From JAQBDA01 sp041301185 (lineage in GTDB: Bacteria; Chloroflexota; Anaerolineae; Anaerolineales; UBA4823), in contig JBFYSV010000283.1 of assembly GCA_041301185.1 (NCBI GenBank), forward strand, positions 1 to 31,140: a DNA stretch of 31,140 nucleotides, given 5' to 3'. The stretch's first letter is position 1. Each line of letters starts with the position of its first letter. A program made the translations under genes and the position numbers. The notes beneath the pieces were generated by a model. That model made no database searches. It worked only from the letters and a program-made list of their open reading frames with translations, and was not told the origin of the DNA. Positions 1 through 7,999 of the stretch are shown here, in pieces.

Positions 1-801
1 TTGCTTGGCTTCCGCCAGGGTCATCCTATCGATCCATTTCTGATCTGGCTTTCCAAAGTTCAAGGCCACTTTTTCTACCGCAGTCGAGATCAGGAGCAGG
101 TCGGCATGTATCAGCTGCGCCAGCAAACTGCTGGCAAAGTCTTTATCGATCACAGCCGCGACTCCGCGCAGCTCACCGTTGCCCACATCGATCACAGGGA
201 TGCCGCCGCCACCTACGGTGACAACAATCACCCCCGCCTCAATCAGATGCTCAACGGATTCTAGCTCGACCACTTCTTTGGGTAATGGCGAAGCAATCAC
301 TCTGCGCCAGCCGCGCCCAGCATCCTCAACCACATTCCAGTTGAGCTCGCGTTCGCGGCGTTTTGCCTCTGCCTCATCCATAAACCCGCCAATTGGCTTG
401 GTCGGATTACGGAAGGCAGGGTCATTCTTATCAACCAGCACCTGGGTCACGACTGTAGCAACAGGTTTGTTGATCCCCCGGCGGTGAAGCTCGTTTTGCA
501 GGGTTTGCTGCAATGCATAGCCAATCGCTCCCTGGCTATCTGCCCCGCACACGTCCACCGGTACCTCGTGCATGCCCTCAACCTTGTAAGCAATCTCCGA
601 CCGGCGCAGAATAAATCCCACCTGTGGCCCATTGCCATGACCGATCGCCACATCCCACCCTGCCTCGATCATATCGGCGATGTGGAAAGTGGTTTCTTTG
701 GCAGCCTGGTATTGGTCTTCGACTGTCTGGTGATTCTTATCCTTGATCAGTGAGTTGCCGCCGATTGCTACAACGGCGACTTTTTTTTCATTATTTGGCA
801 C
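1..801 (-). CDS. arcC: Carbamate kinase, C-terminal end cut by window edge
   Basis: Cytoplasmic enzyme that makes ATP from carbamoyl phosphate and ADP. Seen: 267 codons open to the left edge; the family is about 310 residues, so roughly 45 are missing. The N-terminus shows VAVVAIGGNSL, then IGHGNGPQVG, then GADSQGAIGYALQQ, and later VTVGGGGIPV and a GVAAVIDKD stretch, all typical of the amino acid kinase fold of carbamate kinase. Start: I chose GTG at 801 because AGGAGG lies at 811-816 with a 9-base gap and the frame continues directly into the conserved N-terminus; the nearby ATG is out of frame. It is the last visible gene of the six-gene minus-strand operon, 20 bases after the YgeW-like gene. 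In that setting it is probably the energy-yielding step of purine-derived ureide breakdown rather than part of an arginine deiminase pathway, since no arcA or classical ornithine carbamoyltransferase is visible. Confidence 0.93.
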   Translation of the reverse strand, partial: MPNNEKKVAVVAIGGNSLIKDKNHQTVEDQYQAAKETTFHIADMIEAGWDVAIGHGNGPQVGFILRRSEIAYKVEGMHEVPVDVCGADSQGAIGYALQQTLQNELHRRGINKPVATVVTQVLVDKNDPAFRNPTKPIGGFMDEAEAKRRERELNWNVVEDAGRGWRRVIASPLPKEVVELESVEHLIEAGVIVVTVGGGGIPVIDVGNGELRGVAAVIDKDFASSLLAQLIHADLLLISTAVEKVALNFGKPDQKWIDRMTLAEAKQ

Positions 802-821
802 GTCGCAGTTCCTCCTGTTTC

Positions 822-1802
822 CTAACGCATCGTCAGCGCCATAACCGCTTTTTGGGCGTGCATGCGGTTTTCGGCCTCATCATAAACAACCGAGTGCGGA
901 CCATCCATTACCCCATCCGTCACCTCGATATTCCTATCAGCCGGGAGCGGGTGCATATAGATCGCATCCGGTTTCGCCAATGCCATCTTGCGCTCGTCCG
1001 TGATCCAATGCGAGTATTTGCTGATGATCTTGGCTCCTGCCTCGGCATCGGGGGTGTGCACCATGGCTCCCCACGACTTGGCGTAGACGATATCGGCATC
1101 TTTGAAGGCAGCTTCCATATCATCCATCACCTCAAACCCCACCCCAAACTTGCGCGCCTGCTCCTGTGCCTGGTCCATGATCTCCGGCATGAGCTTGAAC
1201 TCCGGCGGGTGTGCCAGGACCACGTCCATCCCAAAGCGCGGCATCTGCAACACCAGGGATTGCGGTACAGACATCGGCTTCTGATAGGATGCGGCATACG
1301 CCCAGGAGACTACCATCTTTTTCCGGCGCAGATCGCGACCTTTCTTCTCGATGATGGTCATCAAGTCTGCCAGAATCTGGAATGGGTGGTAGACATCACA
1401 CTGCATATTCAGGATGGGAACCCGGGAGGCCTTGGCGACGGCATTCAGATAGCCGTTTCCGATTCCCCAATCCACGTGGCGGATGGCGATACCATCAAAA
1501 TAGCGCCCGAAGATCTCACCGATCTCTTTGGGTGTATCCCCATGGGCGATTTGGGTGGTTTTGCTTTCGATAAACGCGGCATGCCCGCCCAGCTGTGCCA
1601 TTCCCGCCTCGAACGAGCCCCGCGTGCGGGTGCTGGAGAAGAAGAACAACATTGCCAGCACTTTATCGCGTAGATAGGCATGCGGCTCGCCCAGGGCGCG
1701 CTTGCGCTTGAGATCAAAGGCTACTTCCATGACGGTCTCGACTTCCTCTTTGCTGAAGTCCAGATCTCCAATTAAATCTCGTCCTCTCAAATCGGTTTGC
1801 AT
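822..1802 (-). CDS. Carbamoyltransferase of the YgeW (knotted carbamoyltransferase) type
   Basis: Member of the aspartate/ornithine carbamoyltransferase superfamily, 326 residues. The carbamoyl-phosphate motif STRTR is at 57-61 and HPFQ at 139-142 (usually HPTQ or HPCQ). The stretches SWAYAASYQKPMSVPQ, RFGMDVVLAHP, AFKDADIVYAKSWG and HPLPAD match E. coli YgeW as I remember it, much better than arginine-pathway OTC. YgeW belongs to gene sets for anaerobic urate/purine breakdown; its substrate is not firmly established to my knowledge. Inferred role: phosphorolysis of a ureido compound to carbamoyl phosphate, which the adjacent carbamate kinase would use. It follows the PyrB-like gene by 13 bases, with AGGAGGAG just upstream of the ATG. 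Alternative: a divergent ornithine or oxamate carbamoyltransferase. Confidence 0.85.
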   Translation of the reverse strand: MQTDLRGRDLIGDLDFSKEEVETVMEVAFDLKRKRALGEPHAYLRDKVLAMLFFFSSTRTRGSFEAGMAQLGGHAAFIESKTTQIAHGDTPKEIGEIFGRYFDGIAIRHVDWGIGNGYLNAVAKASRVPILNMQCDVYHPFQILADLMTIIEKKGRDLRRKKMVVSWAYAASYQKPMSVPQSLVLQMPRFGMDVVLAHPPEFKLMPEIMDQAQEQARKFGVGFEVMDDMEAAFKDADIVYAKSWGAMVHTPDAEAGAKIISKYSHWITDERKMALAKPDAIYMHPLPADRNIEVTDGVMDGPHSVVYDEAENRMHAQKAVMALTMR

Positions 1803-1815
1803 ATCACTCCTCCTC

Positions 1816-2766
1816 TTATTCCATTACGCCTAACACTGAAGCCAGCAATGCCATCCGCATTACCACCCCGTTGAATGCCTCTTGCCAGTAGCGCGACCAG
1901 CGGGTGATGTCCACATCCGGCGGGATCTCATCCATGCGCGGCAGGGAATGCAGCAAGATCGCATCCGGCTTGGCTTTCGTGCTCAGAAGCTCGCGGGTGA
2001 TCTTATAGTTCGCCGGGGTCAGCCCATGCTCGCCAGCTTCCTGCCTGGATTGGGTGTAATCCGGTTGGACAACCGGCTCCACCAGGATTACATCTGCACC
2101 GGCGATGGCCTGCTCGACGTGCTCAGCCTCTTTGAAGTCCAGGCTGTACCCGTGCAGTTCGCTTTTGAATTCCTCGGTCAGAGACATATCCGGCGGTGCT
2201 ACGAAGGTGATCGGGCAGTCGAACTGGGTCAGGGCATAACCCAACGAGTGCATCGTGCGCATGCGCATATCGCCTACTGCCAGCCAGTTGAGACCGTCAA
2301 TCCGCCCTTTCTCTCGCAGGACGGTATACAGGTCAGTCAGGATCTGGGTCGGGTGCTCGCCCCAGCCATCACCCCCATTGATAATGGGCACGGAAGCCCA
2401 CTTGGCTGCCTCGTGCGGTGCACCCTGCTGGAAGTGGCGCATGACGATGACATCCCCATAGAATTCCAGCATTTTGACGGTGTCTTTGATTGACTCCTGG
2501 TACCAGTCTCCGGCTCGGGTCATCTTGGCATCTGAAAAGCCGGTTACATGCCCGCCCAGGCGGTGCATGGCGGCTTCGTGCGCCAGGCGGGTGCGCGTGC
2601 TGGGTTGGTAGAATGCTGTCACCAGGGTCTTCTCTGCCAGCATATCGCTATTGCGCCGGCTCTTGGCTATCGGTTCCAGCTTCTCCGCAATATCAAAGAT
2701 GTGAAAAAATTCGTTCCGCTCGAATTCTTTCAATGATAGTATGTCTCTTCCCATAAAACTACGCAT
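1816..2766 (-). CDS. Aspartate-carbamoyltransferase-like protein, probable catabolic paralogue
   Basis: 316 residues, with the length and motifs of a PyrB catalytic chain: FYQPSTRTR (STRTR 56-60), GDGWGEHPTQ (HPTQ 138-141), HSLPRMDEIPPDVD and a C-terminal NGVVMRMALLASVLG. Odd point: the loop that in aspartate carbamoyltransferase carries the active-site Ser/Lys pair (Ser80 and Lys84 in E. coli) reads TRAGDWYQES here, so the Lys84 position appears to be Tyr89. This loop is contributed in trans to the neighbouring active site, so substrate or direction may differ. No pyrI, carA or other pyrimidine genes lie nearby; the neighbours are a GntR gene, the YgeW-like gene and carbamate kinase. I therefore infer a role in ureide breakdown rather than pyrimidine synthesis, although a genuine PyrB cannot be excluded. 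GGAGG precedes the ATG. Confidence 0.8.
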   Translation of the reverse strand: MRSFMGRDILSLKEFERNEFFHIFDIAEKLEPIAKSRRNSDMLAEKTLVTAFYQPSTRTRLAHEAAMHRLGGHVTGFSDAKMTRAGDWYQESIKDTVKMLEFYGDVIVMRHFQQGAPHEAAKWASVPIINGGDGWGEHPTQILTDLYTVLREKGRIDGLNWLAVGDMRMRTMHSLGYALTQFDCPITFVAPPDMSLTEEFKSELHGYSLDFKEAEHVEQAIAGADVILVEPVVQPDYTQSRQEAGEHGLTPANYKITRELLSTKAKPDAILLHSLPRMDEIPPDVDITRWSRYWQEAFNGVVMRMALLASVLGVME

Positions 2767-2849
2767 TTTTTCCTCCGTTTATTATGATCTCAACAATATT
2801 GAAAAGTGGCCTGGTGCATGACACCCATCCACATTTTTCCCGATGAAAG

Positions 2850-3572
2850 TTATGTGCCTACCTTGCGTACCACGTGAAAGCGGAATACGCCCGGTAGGAA
2901 ATAGCTGAACGAATAGTCCACAACATTGCCCGCAGTATCGTATAAAAAGGCTTCAAAACAGAGCAATACGTCCCCGCGTTGAATGCCCAGTGGCCGGGCA
3001 ACATCTGGGGTTGCAGTTACCGCATTGATATCACACCTTGAGCTAATCAGCGCTGGCGATCCACGCCGGATAAAAATATCCAGCACCGATCCTGAAAAAT
3101 TCTCATCCAACTCTCCAGGGTCAAGCATGTCCTCCGGAACAATATCGATCAAGTAGGCTACTGCTCTATCGCCGGCATGGATTACCCGCGCCAGGTGCAC
3201 CACCTTGGTATCGAGACTTACCTGTAAGGCATTCGCTTCCTCTTCGGTAGCGAGCCTGTTTTCCAGCTTAAGATCCCGAACCGCCACTTTCAAACCAATC
3301 CGCTCGGCAAGAGTCTCTATGCTTTCCAAAACCTCCAATCCACTCTCGATAACATGCGAAGGGCTCAAGACATATGTCCCGGCTCCTTGCCTGCGGCGGA
3401 TGAGGCCCTGGGTCTCGAAGATACGCATCGCCTCACGCAAGGTCGCCCGGGATACCCCCAAGTCTCGCGCCAGCTCCGGCTCAGAGGGCAGGCGTTCTCC
3501 GGGTGGTGTTGCTGAGATCAGGTTTCCAAGTCGATCATGTAATCGTTGGGATATTGGAATATGGTTTGTCAT
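2850..3572 (-). CDS. GntR-family transcription regulator, HutC/UTRA type
   Basis: About 240 residues. The N-terminal winged helix contains LPSEPELARDLGVSRATLREA followed by LIRRRQGAGTYV, the GntR signature. The rest looks like a UTRA ligand domain: KVVHLARVIHAGDRAVAYLIDIVP, an SVLDIF segment, and a C-terminal GDVLLCFEAFLYD ... VVDYSFSYFLPGVFRFHVVR. Start: an upstream ATG at 3611 would overlap the adenine deaminase end by about 35 bases; I prefer the ATG at 3572, four bases past that stop, which begins just before the DNA-binding domain. It is embedded in the operon, so self-regulation is likely. The paired TTGTCnGACAA palindromes at the operon promoter are the best candidate binding sites. 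The inducer is unknown; a purine or ureide is a reasonable guess. Confidence 0.9.
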   Translation of the reverse strand: MTNHIPISQRLHDRLGNLISATPPGERLPSEPELARDLGVSRATLREAMRIFETQGLIRRRQGAGTYVLSPSHVIESGLEVLESIETLAERIGLKVAVRDLKLENRLATEEEANALQVSLDTKVVHLARVIHAGDRAVAYLIDIVPEDMLDPGELDENFSGSVLDIFIRRGSPALISSRCDINAVTATPDVARPLGIQRGDVLLCFEAFLYDTAGNVVDYSFSYFLPGVFRFHVVRKVGT

Positions 3573-3576
3573 GTAT

Positions 3577-5391
3577 TCAAATCTTTGTTTCCAGTGCTGG
3601 GATAAACTCAAACCGGGTCACATCCACCAGGCCCAAATCTGAGATACGCAATTCCGGGATAACGACAAGCCCCAGCAGGCTAAGCTGCATATTGGGGTTA
3701 TTCAGCCTGCAACCGCAGGCGCGAAACCCCTCCAGGATCGTTGCCGCTTTGCTAGCTACGACTTCAGCGTGCTCGTTGGACATTAACCCCGCGATCGGCA
3801 GCTCAACCCTGCCGATGACCTGACCGTCCTTCACCACCACCTGGCCTCCGCCCATGCGCGCCAATTCGTTGGCGGCTTGAGCCATCAACGTCTCATCACT
3901 GCCCACAATGATCAGATGATGGCTATCATGCGCCACGGTCGACCCGATGGCGCAGGCAGCTTGAAAGCCAAATCCAGACACCAGACCCACCTGGACCCTC
4001 CCGCTGCCGTGATGCCGTTCCACCAGAGCGAGCTTCATCAGGTCACGCTGCACATCAGCCTTCACTTCACCCTGAACCACTGGGACTTCAAACCGGAGGT
4101 GGCGGGTGGGCGCCTGGTTTTCAATCACACCAATTACATTGGCTGTCAGCGTTCTCCGGCTATCTTTGATCTCACTGGGCACTAACAGGCGAAAATCAGC
4201 CGCCTGTAAATCGTGAGGCAGGTGAACCGAGTTCTTAGCCCAATCAGGGTAGGGGTATTCAGCCAGATCGATAGCCAGTTTTCCGGCTTCTGCTGCCACG
4301 CGCCCCTTGGCGATGACAATATCCGGTTGTAAATTCTTCAGGTCAGCCAGGATCAAGATATCCGCATACCTGCCAGGGGCAATCATGCCCACTTCATGCG
4401 AAACCCCGAAATGCTCGGCGGTGTTGATCGTCGCCATCTGAATAGCCGTGACTGGTTTCACACCACAAGCAATTGCCCTGCAAATGGCGCGATTGACATG
4501 ACCTTCAGCCACCAATGTCTCAGAATGCGAATCGTCAGTACAAAGGATGAAATTGCGCGGATCCAGCCCCATTTCCGTGACTGCCCTGATCTGCGCATCC
4601 ACATCGTGCCAGGCAGACCCAAAGCGTAGCATGGCTTTCATCCCCTGGCGCACCCGAGCAACCGCGTCTTCCAGGCGGGTGCCTTCGTGGTCATCCTGTG
4701 GCCCGCCGGCAGCATAGCCGTGGAAAGGCAATCCCAGATCGGGAGAGGCGTAGTGGCCTCCGATCACCTTTCCCGCCAGGCGAGTTGCAGCCATTTCGGC
4801 ATGCATTTTTTCGTCTCCACTGAAGACGCCCGGGAAATTCATGACCTCCCCCAAACCGATGATGCGCGGCCATTGCATCGCCTCTACGATATCCTGCGGA
4901 TTGATACTCGCCCCTGGCGTTTCCAGGCCCGGAGCAGAAGGCACGCAAGAGGGCACCTGCACCCAGACATGGATTGGCTGGACCAAAGCTTCATCAGCCA
5001 TCAAGCGCACGCCTCGCAAACCAAACACATTGGCAATTTCATGCGGATCGATGAACATGCCCGTGGTACCGTGCGCAATAACCGCCCGGACGAACTCCGT
5101 TACCGTGAGCATTCCCGATTCGACGTGCATGTGTCCATCCAGGAATCCAGGCGACAGGTACCTGCCCTCTGCATCAATGATCCGGGTGGTTTCACCAATC
5201 GTATGCGAAGCGTCCGAGCCTACATAAGCAATCCGCTCGCCACAGATGGCAATATCGGTTTTCGCCAGGATCTCGCCCGATTGGACATTGACCCACTGAC
5301 CATTGCAGATCACCAGATCTGCCGGCTTGCGACCCATGGCAACCTCTACGAGCGCAATGGTGGTGCTTTGGATATCGTGTTGCGCCATCAT
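3577..5391 (-). CDS. ade: Adenine deaminase
   Basis: Converts adenine to hypoxanthine and ammonia in the cytoplasm. 604 residues, the usual length for the bacterial Ade family. Visible signatures: an N-terminal beta-rich segment PADLVICNGQWVNVQSGEI, the metal-binding SPGFLDGHMHVESGML, the DPHEIANVFG stretch, IGLGEVMNFPGV, a conserved histidine in GGHYASPDL, ILCTDDSHSE, and the C-terminal domain with VVKDGQVIGRVELPIAGLMS typical of Ade. The start is a double ATG directly after the previous stop (TAG-AT-ATG), so translation is probably coupled to the upstream deaminase. It is second in the operon and feeds the same purine pool as 8-oxoguanine deaminase. Confidence 0.96.
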   Translation of the reverse strand: MMAQHDIQSTTIALVEVAMGRKPADLVICNGQWVNVQSGEILAKTDIAICGERIAYVGSDASHTIGETTRIIDAEGRYLSPGFLDGHMHVESGMLTVTEFVRAVIAHGTTGMFIDPHEIANVFGLRGVRLMADEALVQPIHVWVQVPSCVPSAPGLETPGASINPQDIVEAMQWPRIIGLGEVMNFPGVFSGDEKMHAEMAATRLAGKVIGGHYASPDLGLPFHGYAAGGPQDDHEGTRLEDAVARVRQGMKAMLRFGSAWHDVDAQIRAVTEMGLDPRNFILCTDDSHSETLVAEGHVNRAICRAIACGVKPVTAIQMATINTAEHFGVSHEVGMIAPGRYADILILADLKNLQPDIVIAKGRVAAEAGKLAIDLAEYPYPDWAKNSVHLPHDLQAADFRLLVPSEIKDSRRTLTANVIGVIENQAPTRHLRFEVPVVQGEVKADVQRDLMKLALVERHHGSGRVQVGLVSGFGFQAACAIGSTVAHDSHHLIIVGSDETLMAQAANELARMGGGQVVVKDGQVIGRVELPIAGLMSNEHAEVVASKAATILEGFRACGCRLNNPNMQLSLLGLVVIPELRISDLGLVDVTRFEFIPALETKI

Positions 5392-5393
5392 AT

Positions 5394-6782
5394 CTATTCT
5401 CCAGCCAACAGGCGGCGGGCTGCCTGGTTATGCTTCTGGATCAATTTCTCCAGGTCGACGGTAACCATTTGCCCGCGCTCAACCACCATCCTGCCAGCGA
5501 CAACGGTGTAATCTACCCGCACCGGAGCACAAAATATCGTTGCAGCCACAGGATCGTGTAACCCGCCTGCGTAATCCAGGCGGTCAAGCTGAATGGCAAA
5601 GAAATCGGCGCATTTGCCGACCTGCAATGAGCCCAGGTCATCCCTGCCGAGTACTGCCGCGCTGCCCCGGGTGGCGATTTCCAACGCCTGGCGAGCTGTC
5701 ATCAACGAGCTTGCGCTGGGGCTGGACAAAGAAGCCCCAAGCAGCCCAGCTCGTACGCGCGAAACCAGCATCGCCTGGCGGGCTTCTTCGAGCAGGTGTG
5801 ATCCATCGTTGCTGGCGGAACCATCTACGCCCAGCCCGACCTTAACCCCAGCCCGGAGCATCTCCAGGATCGGGGCAATACCCGAAGCCAGGCGCATATT
5901 CGAGGTCGGGCAGTGGGCGACTCCACAACCGGTATCCGCATATAGAGCGATTTCTTCCTGGTCGACGTAGACCGAATGGGCGAACCACACATCCTGTCCA
6001 ATCCAATCCAGGCTTTGCATGTACGCAGCGGGACGGTAACCGAACTTTTCAATACAAAAGACTTCTTCATCCTGGGTTTCAGCCAGGTGAGTGTGCAGGT
6101 GTACCCCGTATTGGCGCGCCAGGGCAGCGCTCTGGCGCATCAGATCTGGCGTCACGCTGAATGGCGAGCAGGGAGCTAGCATGACCTGCACCATAGAACC
6201 GGGATTGGGATCATGGTAGGTTTCGATGAGGCGCTGCGAGTCCTTCAGGATAAATTCTTCGTCCTCCACCACTCGGTCTGGAGGCAGACCACCTTTGCTC
6301 TCCCCCAGGCTCATCGAGCCGCGGGCAGCATGCAGGCGAACCCCCACATCCCGGGCAGCCATGATCTCGTCATCCAGTCGCGAACCATTCGGGAAGATGT
6401 ACAGGTGATCGGCAGCGGTTGTGCAGCCTGATAATGCCAGCTCTGCCAGGGCGGTCTGCGTGGATACCAGGATATCCTCGGGAACTATATTTGCCCATAT
6501 CGGATAAAGCGTCTTGAGCCAATTGAACAGGTTGGCATCCTGGGCTGCAGGAACTGCCCGGGTGAGCGTCTGGTAAAAGTGATGGTGGGTGTTGATCAAT
6601 CCGGGTAAAACAACATGACCGCTCAGATCCAAAACCTGATCTGCCTGTTGTGTCAGATCTTGGGTTCGCTCCACCTGTTCGATAAAGCCATCCCGAATAA
6701 AAAGACCACCGTCGAGGATTTCCCGGCGATGGTCGTCCATGGTGACCAGAACAGCAGCATGCTTGACAAGCAAGGTCGACAT
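5394..6782 (-). CDS. 8-oxoguanine deaminase-type amidohydrolase
   Basis: 462-residue metal-dependent hydrolase of the TrzN/AtzB/SsnA superfamily. Motifs in order: VVLPGLINTHHHFYQTLTRA (metal ligands), LSGCTTAADHLY, RGSMSLGESKGGLPPD, HLHTHLAETQDEE, WFAHSVY, GVAHCPTSNMRLASG, VGLGVDGSASND, then LGSLQVGKCADFFAI. The combination LFNWLKTLYPIWA, RGSMSLGESKGG and SASND is what I associate with 8-oxoguanine deaminase, which turns 8-oxoguanine into urate. SsnA or guanine/hydroxyatrazine deaminases are the nearest alternatives. It is the first gene of the purine operon; CGGAGA precedes the ATG, and the promoter lies about 90 bases upstream between two palindromic operators. Confidence 0.88.
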   Translation of the reverse strand: MSTLLVKHAAVLVTMDDHRREILDGGLFIRDGFIEQVERTQDLTQQADQVLDLSGHVVLPGLINTHHHFYQTLTRAVPAAQDANLFNWLKTLYPIWANIVPEDILVSTQTALAELALSGCTTAADHLYIFPNGSRLDDEIMAARDVGVRLHAARGSMSLGESKGGLPPDRVVEDEEFILKDSQRLIETYHDPNPGSMVQVMLAPCSPFSVTPDLMRQSAALARQYGVHLHTHLAETQDEEVFCIEKFGYRPAAYMQSLDWIGQDVWFAHSVYVDQEEIALYADTGCGVAHCPTSNMRLASGIAPILEMLRAGVKVGLGVDGSASNDGSHLLEEARQAMLVSRVRAGLLGASLSSPSASSLMTARQALEIATRGSAAVLGRDDLGSLQVGKCADFFAIQLDRLDYAGGLHDPVAATIFCAPVRVDYTVVAGRMVVERGQMVTVDLEKLIQKHNQAARRLLAGE

Positions 6783-6853
6783 TCTGTCAATCTCCGATTA
6801 AACTTATTCCATGCCCAAGAATGCTTCGGAAAAACTGGTGGCGGTCTGCCAGG

Positions 6854-6866
6854 TTTGTCAGACAAA
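6854..6866. promoter_or_regulatory. Palindromic operator, copy 1 (TTTGTCAGACAAA)
   Basis: Perfect inverted repeat around one central base. It lies three bases downstream of the -10 box of the purine-operon promoter and covers the expected transcription start. It has the GT-n-AC layout typical of GntR-family operators. The second copy is centred 44 bases away, about four helical turns, so both face the same side of DNA. Confidence 0.8.
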
Positions 6867-6869
6867 TGG

Positions 6870-6898
6870 AGTCTATCAAAAAAATACCCGGCTGTCAA
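6870..6898 (-). promoter_or_regulatory. Sigma70-type promoter of the purine operon
   Basis: On the minus strand: -35 TTGACA (6898-6893), 17-base spacer, -10 TAGACT (6875-6870). Transcription should start near 6863, giving a leader of about 80 bases before the deaminase gene. The promoter is sandwiched between two operator palindromes. Confidence 0.8.
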
Positions 6899-6910
6899 TT
6901 GTCTGACAAA
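6898..6910. promoter_or_regulatory. Palindromic operator, copy 2 (ATTGTCTGACAAA)
   Basis: Core TTGTCTGACAA at 6899-6909, the same palindrome as copy 1 with the central base swapped. It directly abuts the -35 box, so a bound dimer here and one at copy 1 would block polymerase. Two bases separate it from the T-run of the folD terminator. Confidence 0.8.
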
Positions 6911-6911
6911 C

Positions 6912-6946
6912 AAAAAGTGGCGCGCAATTACCTCGGCGCGCCACTT
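6912..6946 (-). terminator. Rho-independent terminator of folD
   Basis: Perfect 11-bp stem (6915-6925 with 6936-6946, GC-rich core GGCGCGC) and a 10-base loop. On the minus strand it is followed by TTTTT. It lies 18 bases after the folD stop and insulates folD from the purine operon. Confidence 0.9.
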
Positions 6947-6964
6947 ATCTCTATTATGAAAATA

Positions 6965-7852
6965 CTAAACCGGCAAACCCTGGGCCATCTTGGCAGCCCG
7001 CATCGTGTTCCTCATCAGCATGGCGATGGTCATCGGTCCAACCCCACCGGGAACGGGAGTGATCGCGCTGGCGACTTCTTTGGCTTCATGGTAAGCCACA
7101 TCGCCGACCAGGCGAGACCCCTTGGGATGGGTTGGGTCATCAATCCGATTCGTGCCGACATCAATGACCACAGCCCCGGGTTTCACCCAGTCGCCCCGCA
7201 CCATTTCCGCTCTACCGACCGCAGCAATCAATACATCCGCGCTACGCACCACATCCGGCAGGTTTTTCGTGCGTGAGTGGCAGATCGTGACCGTGGCGTT
7301 GCGGCGCACCAACAACAGCGCAACCGGCATGCCAACAATATTTGAACGTCCCAACACAACAGCATTACACCCATCCAGCTTTACTCCGACCTGATCCAGA
7401 AGGTAGATACAGCCATCTGGTGTGCAAGGCACAAAGAGCGGCTCCCGCCCTTTCTGTGCCAGACGTCCGATGTTAATCGGGTGAAAGCCGTCCACATCTT
7501 TTTCGATGCTGATCGCATTCAACACACGTTCCTCGTCCAGCCCGCCCGGTAGGGGAAGCTGTACCAGGATACCGTTGACCTTGGGATCAGCGTTCAATTT
7601 CTTTACAACTCCTTCCAGCTCTTCCTGGCTGATGTCTGCTGGGAGCACATTGCCGAAGGATTGGATCCCCAACTCTTTACAAGCCTTTTGCTTCATGGAA
7701 ACATAGACTTGTGAAGCCGGATTCTCACCCACCAGCACGGTTGCCAGTCCTGGCGGCTGCTTACCAGCCTCGACCATCTTCGCCACTTCGGTTGCTACAT
7801 CAGCGCGGACCTTCTCGGCAATGACTTTTCCATCGATGATTTGTGCTGTCAT
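6965..7852 (-). CDS. folD: Bifunctional methylenetetrahydrofolate dehydrogenase / methenyltetrahydrofolate cyclohydrolase
   Basis: Interconverts methylene-, methenyl- and formyl-tetrahydrofolate in the cytoplasm. 295 residues, the usual length. Family features: GLATVLVGENPASQVYVSMKQKAC (catalytic Lys region), GILVQLPLPGG, KDVDGFHP, the NADP-binding VVLGRSNIVGMPVALLL, ATVTICHSRT, and the C-terminal TPVPGGVGPMTIAMLM. Good ribosome site (AAGGAG) before the ATG. It is a single-gene unit with its own promoter and terminator. In purine-fermenting bacteria FolD handles the one-carbon unit released as formimino-THF, so its position next to the purine operon may be functional, though FolD is a general housekeeping enzyme. 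Confidence 0.97.
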   Translation of the reverse strand: MTAQIIDGKVIAEKVRADVATEVAKMVEAGKQPPGLATVLVGENPASQVYVSMKQKACKELGIQSFGNVLPADISQEELEGVVKKLNADPKVNGILVQLPLPGGLDEERVLNAISIEKDVDGFHPINIGRLAQKGREPLFVPCTPDGCIYLLDQVGVKLDGCNAVVLGRSNIVGMPVALLLVRRNATVTICHSRTKNLPDVVRSADVLIAAVGRAEMVRGDWVKPGAVVIDVGTNRIDDPTHPKGSRLVGDVAYHEAKEVASAITPVPGGVGPMTIAMLMRNTMRAAKMAQGLPV

Positions 7853-7911
7853 TTGATTCTCCTTGTTTTATTTTATTGATATTTTAATTATTCGACCAGC
7901 GCGCTAATTGG

Positions 7912-7934
7912 CAGGTGTACAAACACCTGTTTTT
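7912..7934. other. Short hairpin in the folD leader
   Basis: CAGGTGT (7912-7918) pairs with ACACCTG (7923-7929) around a four-base loop. On the plus strand it is followed by five T, so it looks like a terminator in that direction, but I see no plus-strand gene leading into it. In the folD mRNA it would sit about 60 bases before the start codon as a leader hairpin. Confidence 0.45.
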
Positions 7935-7999
7935 GTGATCTATCCAGTTTACCCGCCCGCTTGCCTCAGCTTCTCGCCAGGCAGGTTCGTATCTTTATG

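Noticed and set aside
750..1673. Long plus-strand frame of about 300 codons opposite the YgeW-like gene
   Set aside because: It is antisense to a gene with clear family motifs, rich in Arg/His as expected for a reversed frame, and has no ribosome site or recognisable domain.
3573..3611. Upstream ATG giving a longer GntR protein
   Set aside because: It would overlap the adenine deaminase end and add a tail before the DNA-binding domain; the ATG at 3572 fits operon spacing better.
4687..5511. Plus-strand frame of about 270 codons opposite adenine deaminase
   Set aside because: Shadow of the deaminase genes on the other strand; no protein features.
7912..7934. Plus-strand rho-independent terminator
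   Set aside because: The hairpin and T-run look right, but no plus-strand gene ends here; I list it only as a hairpin.
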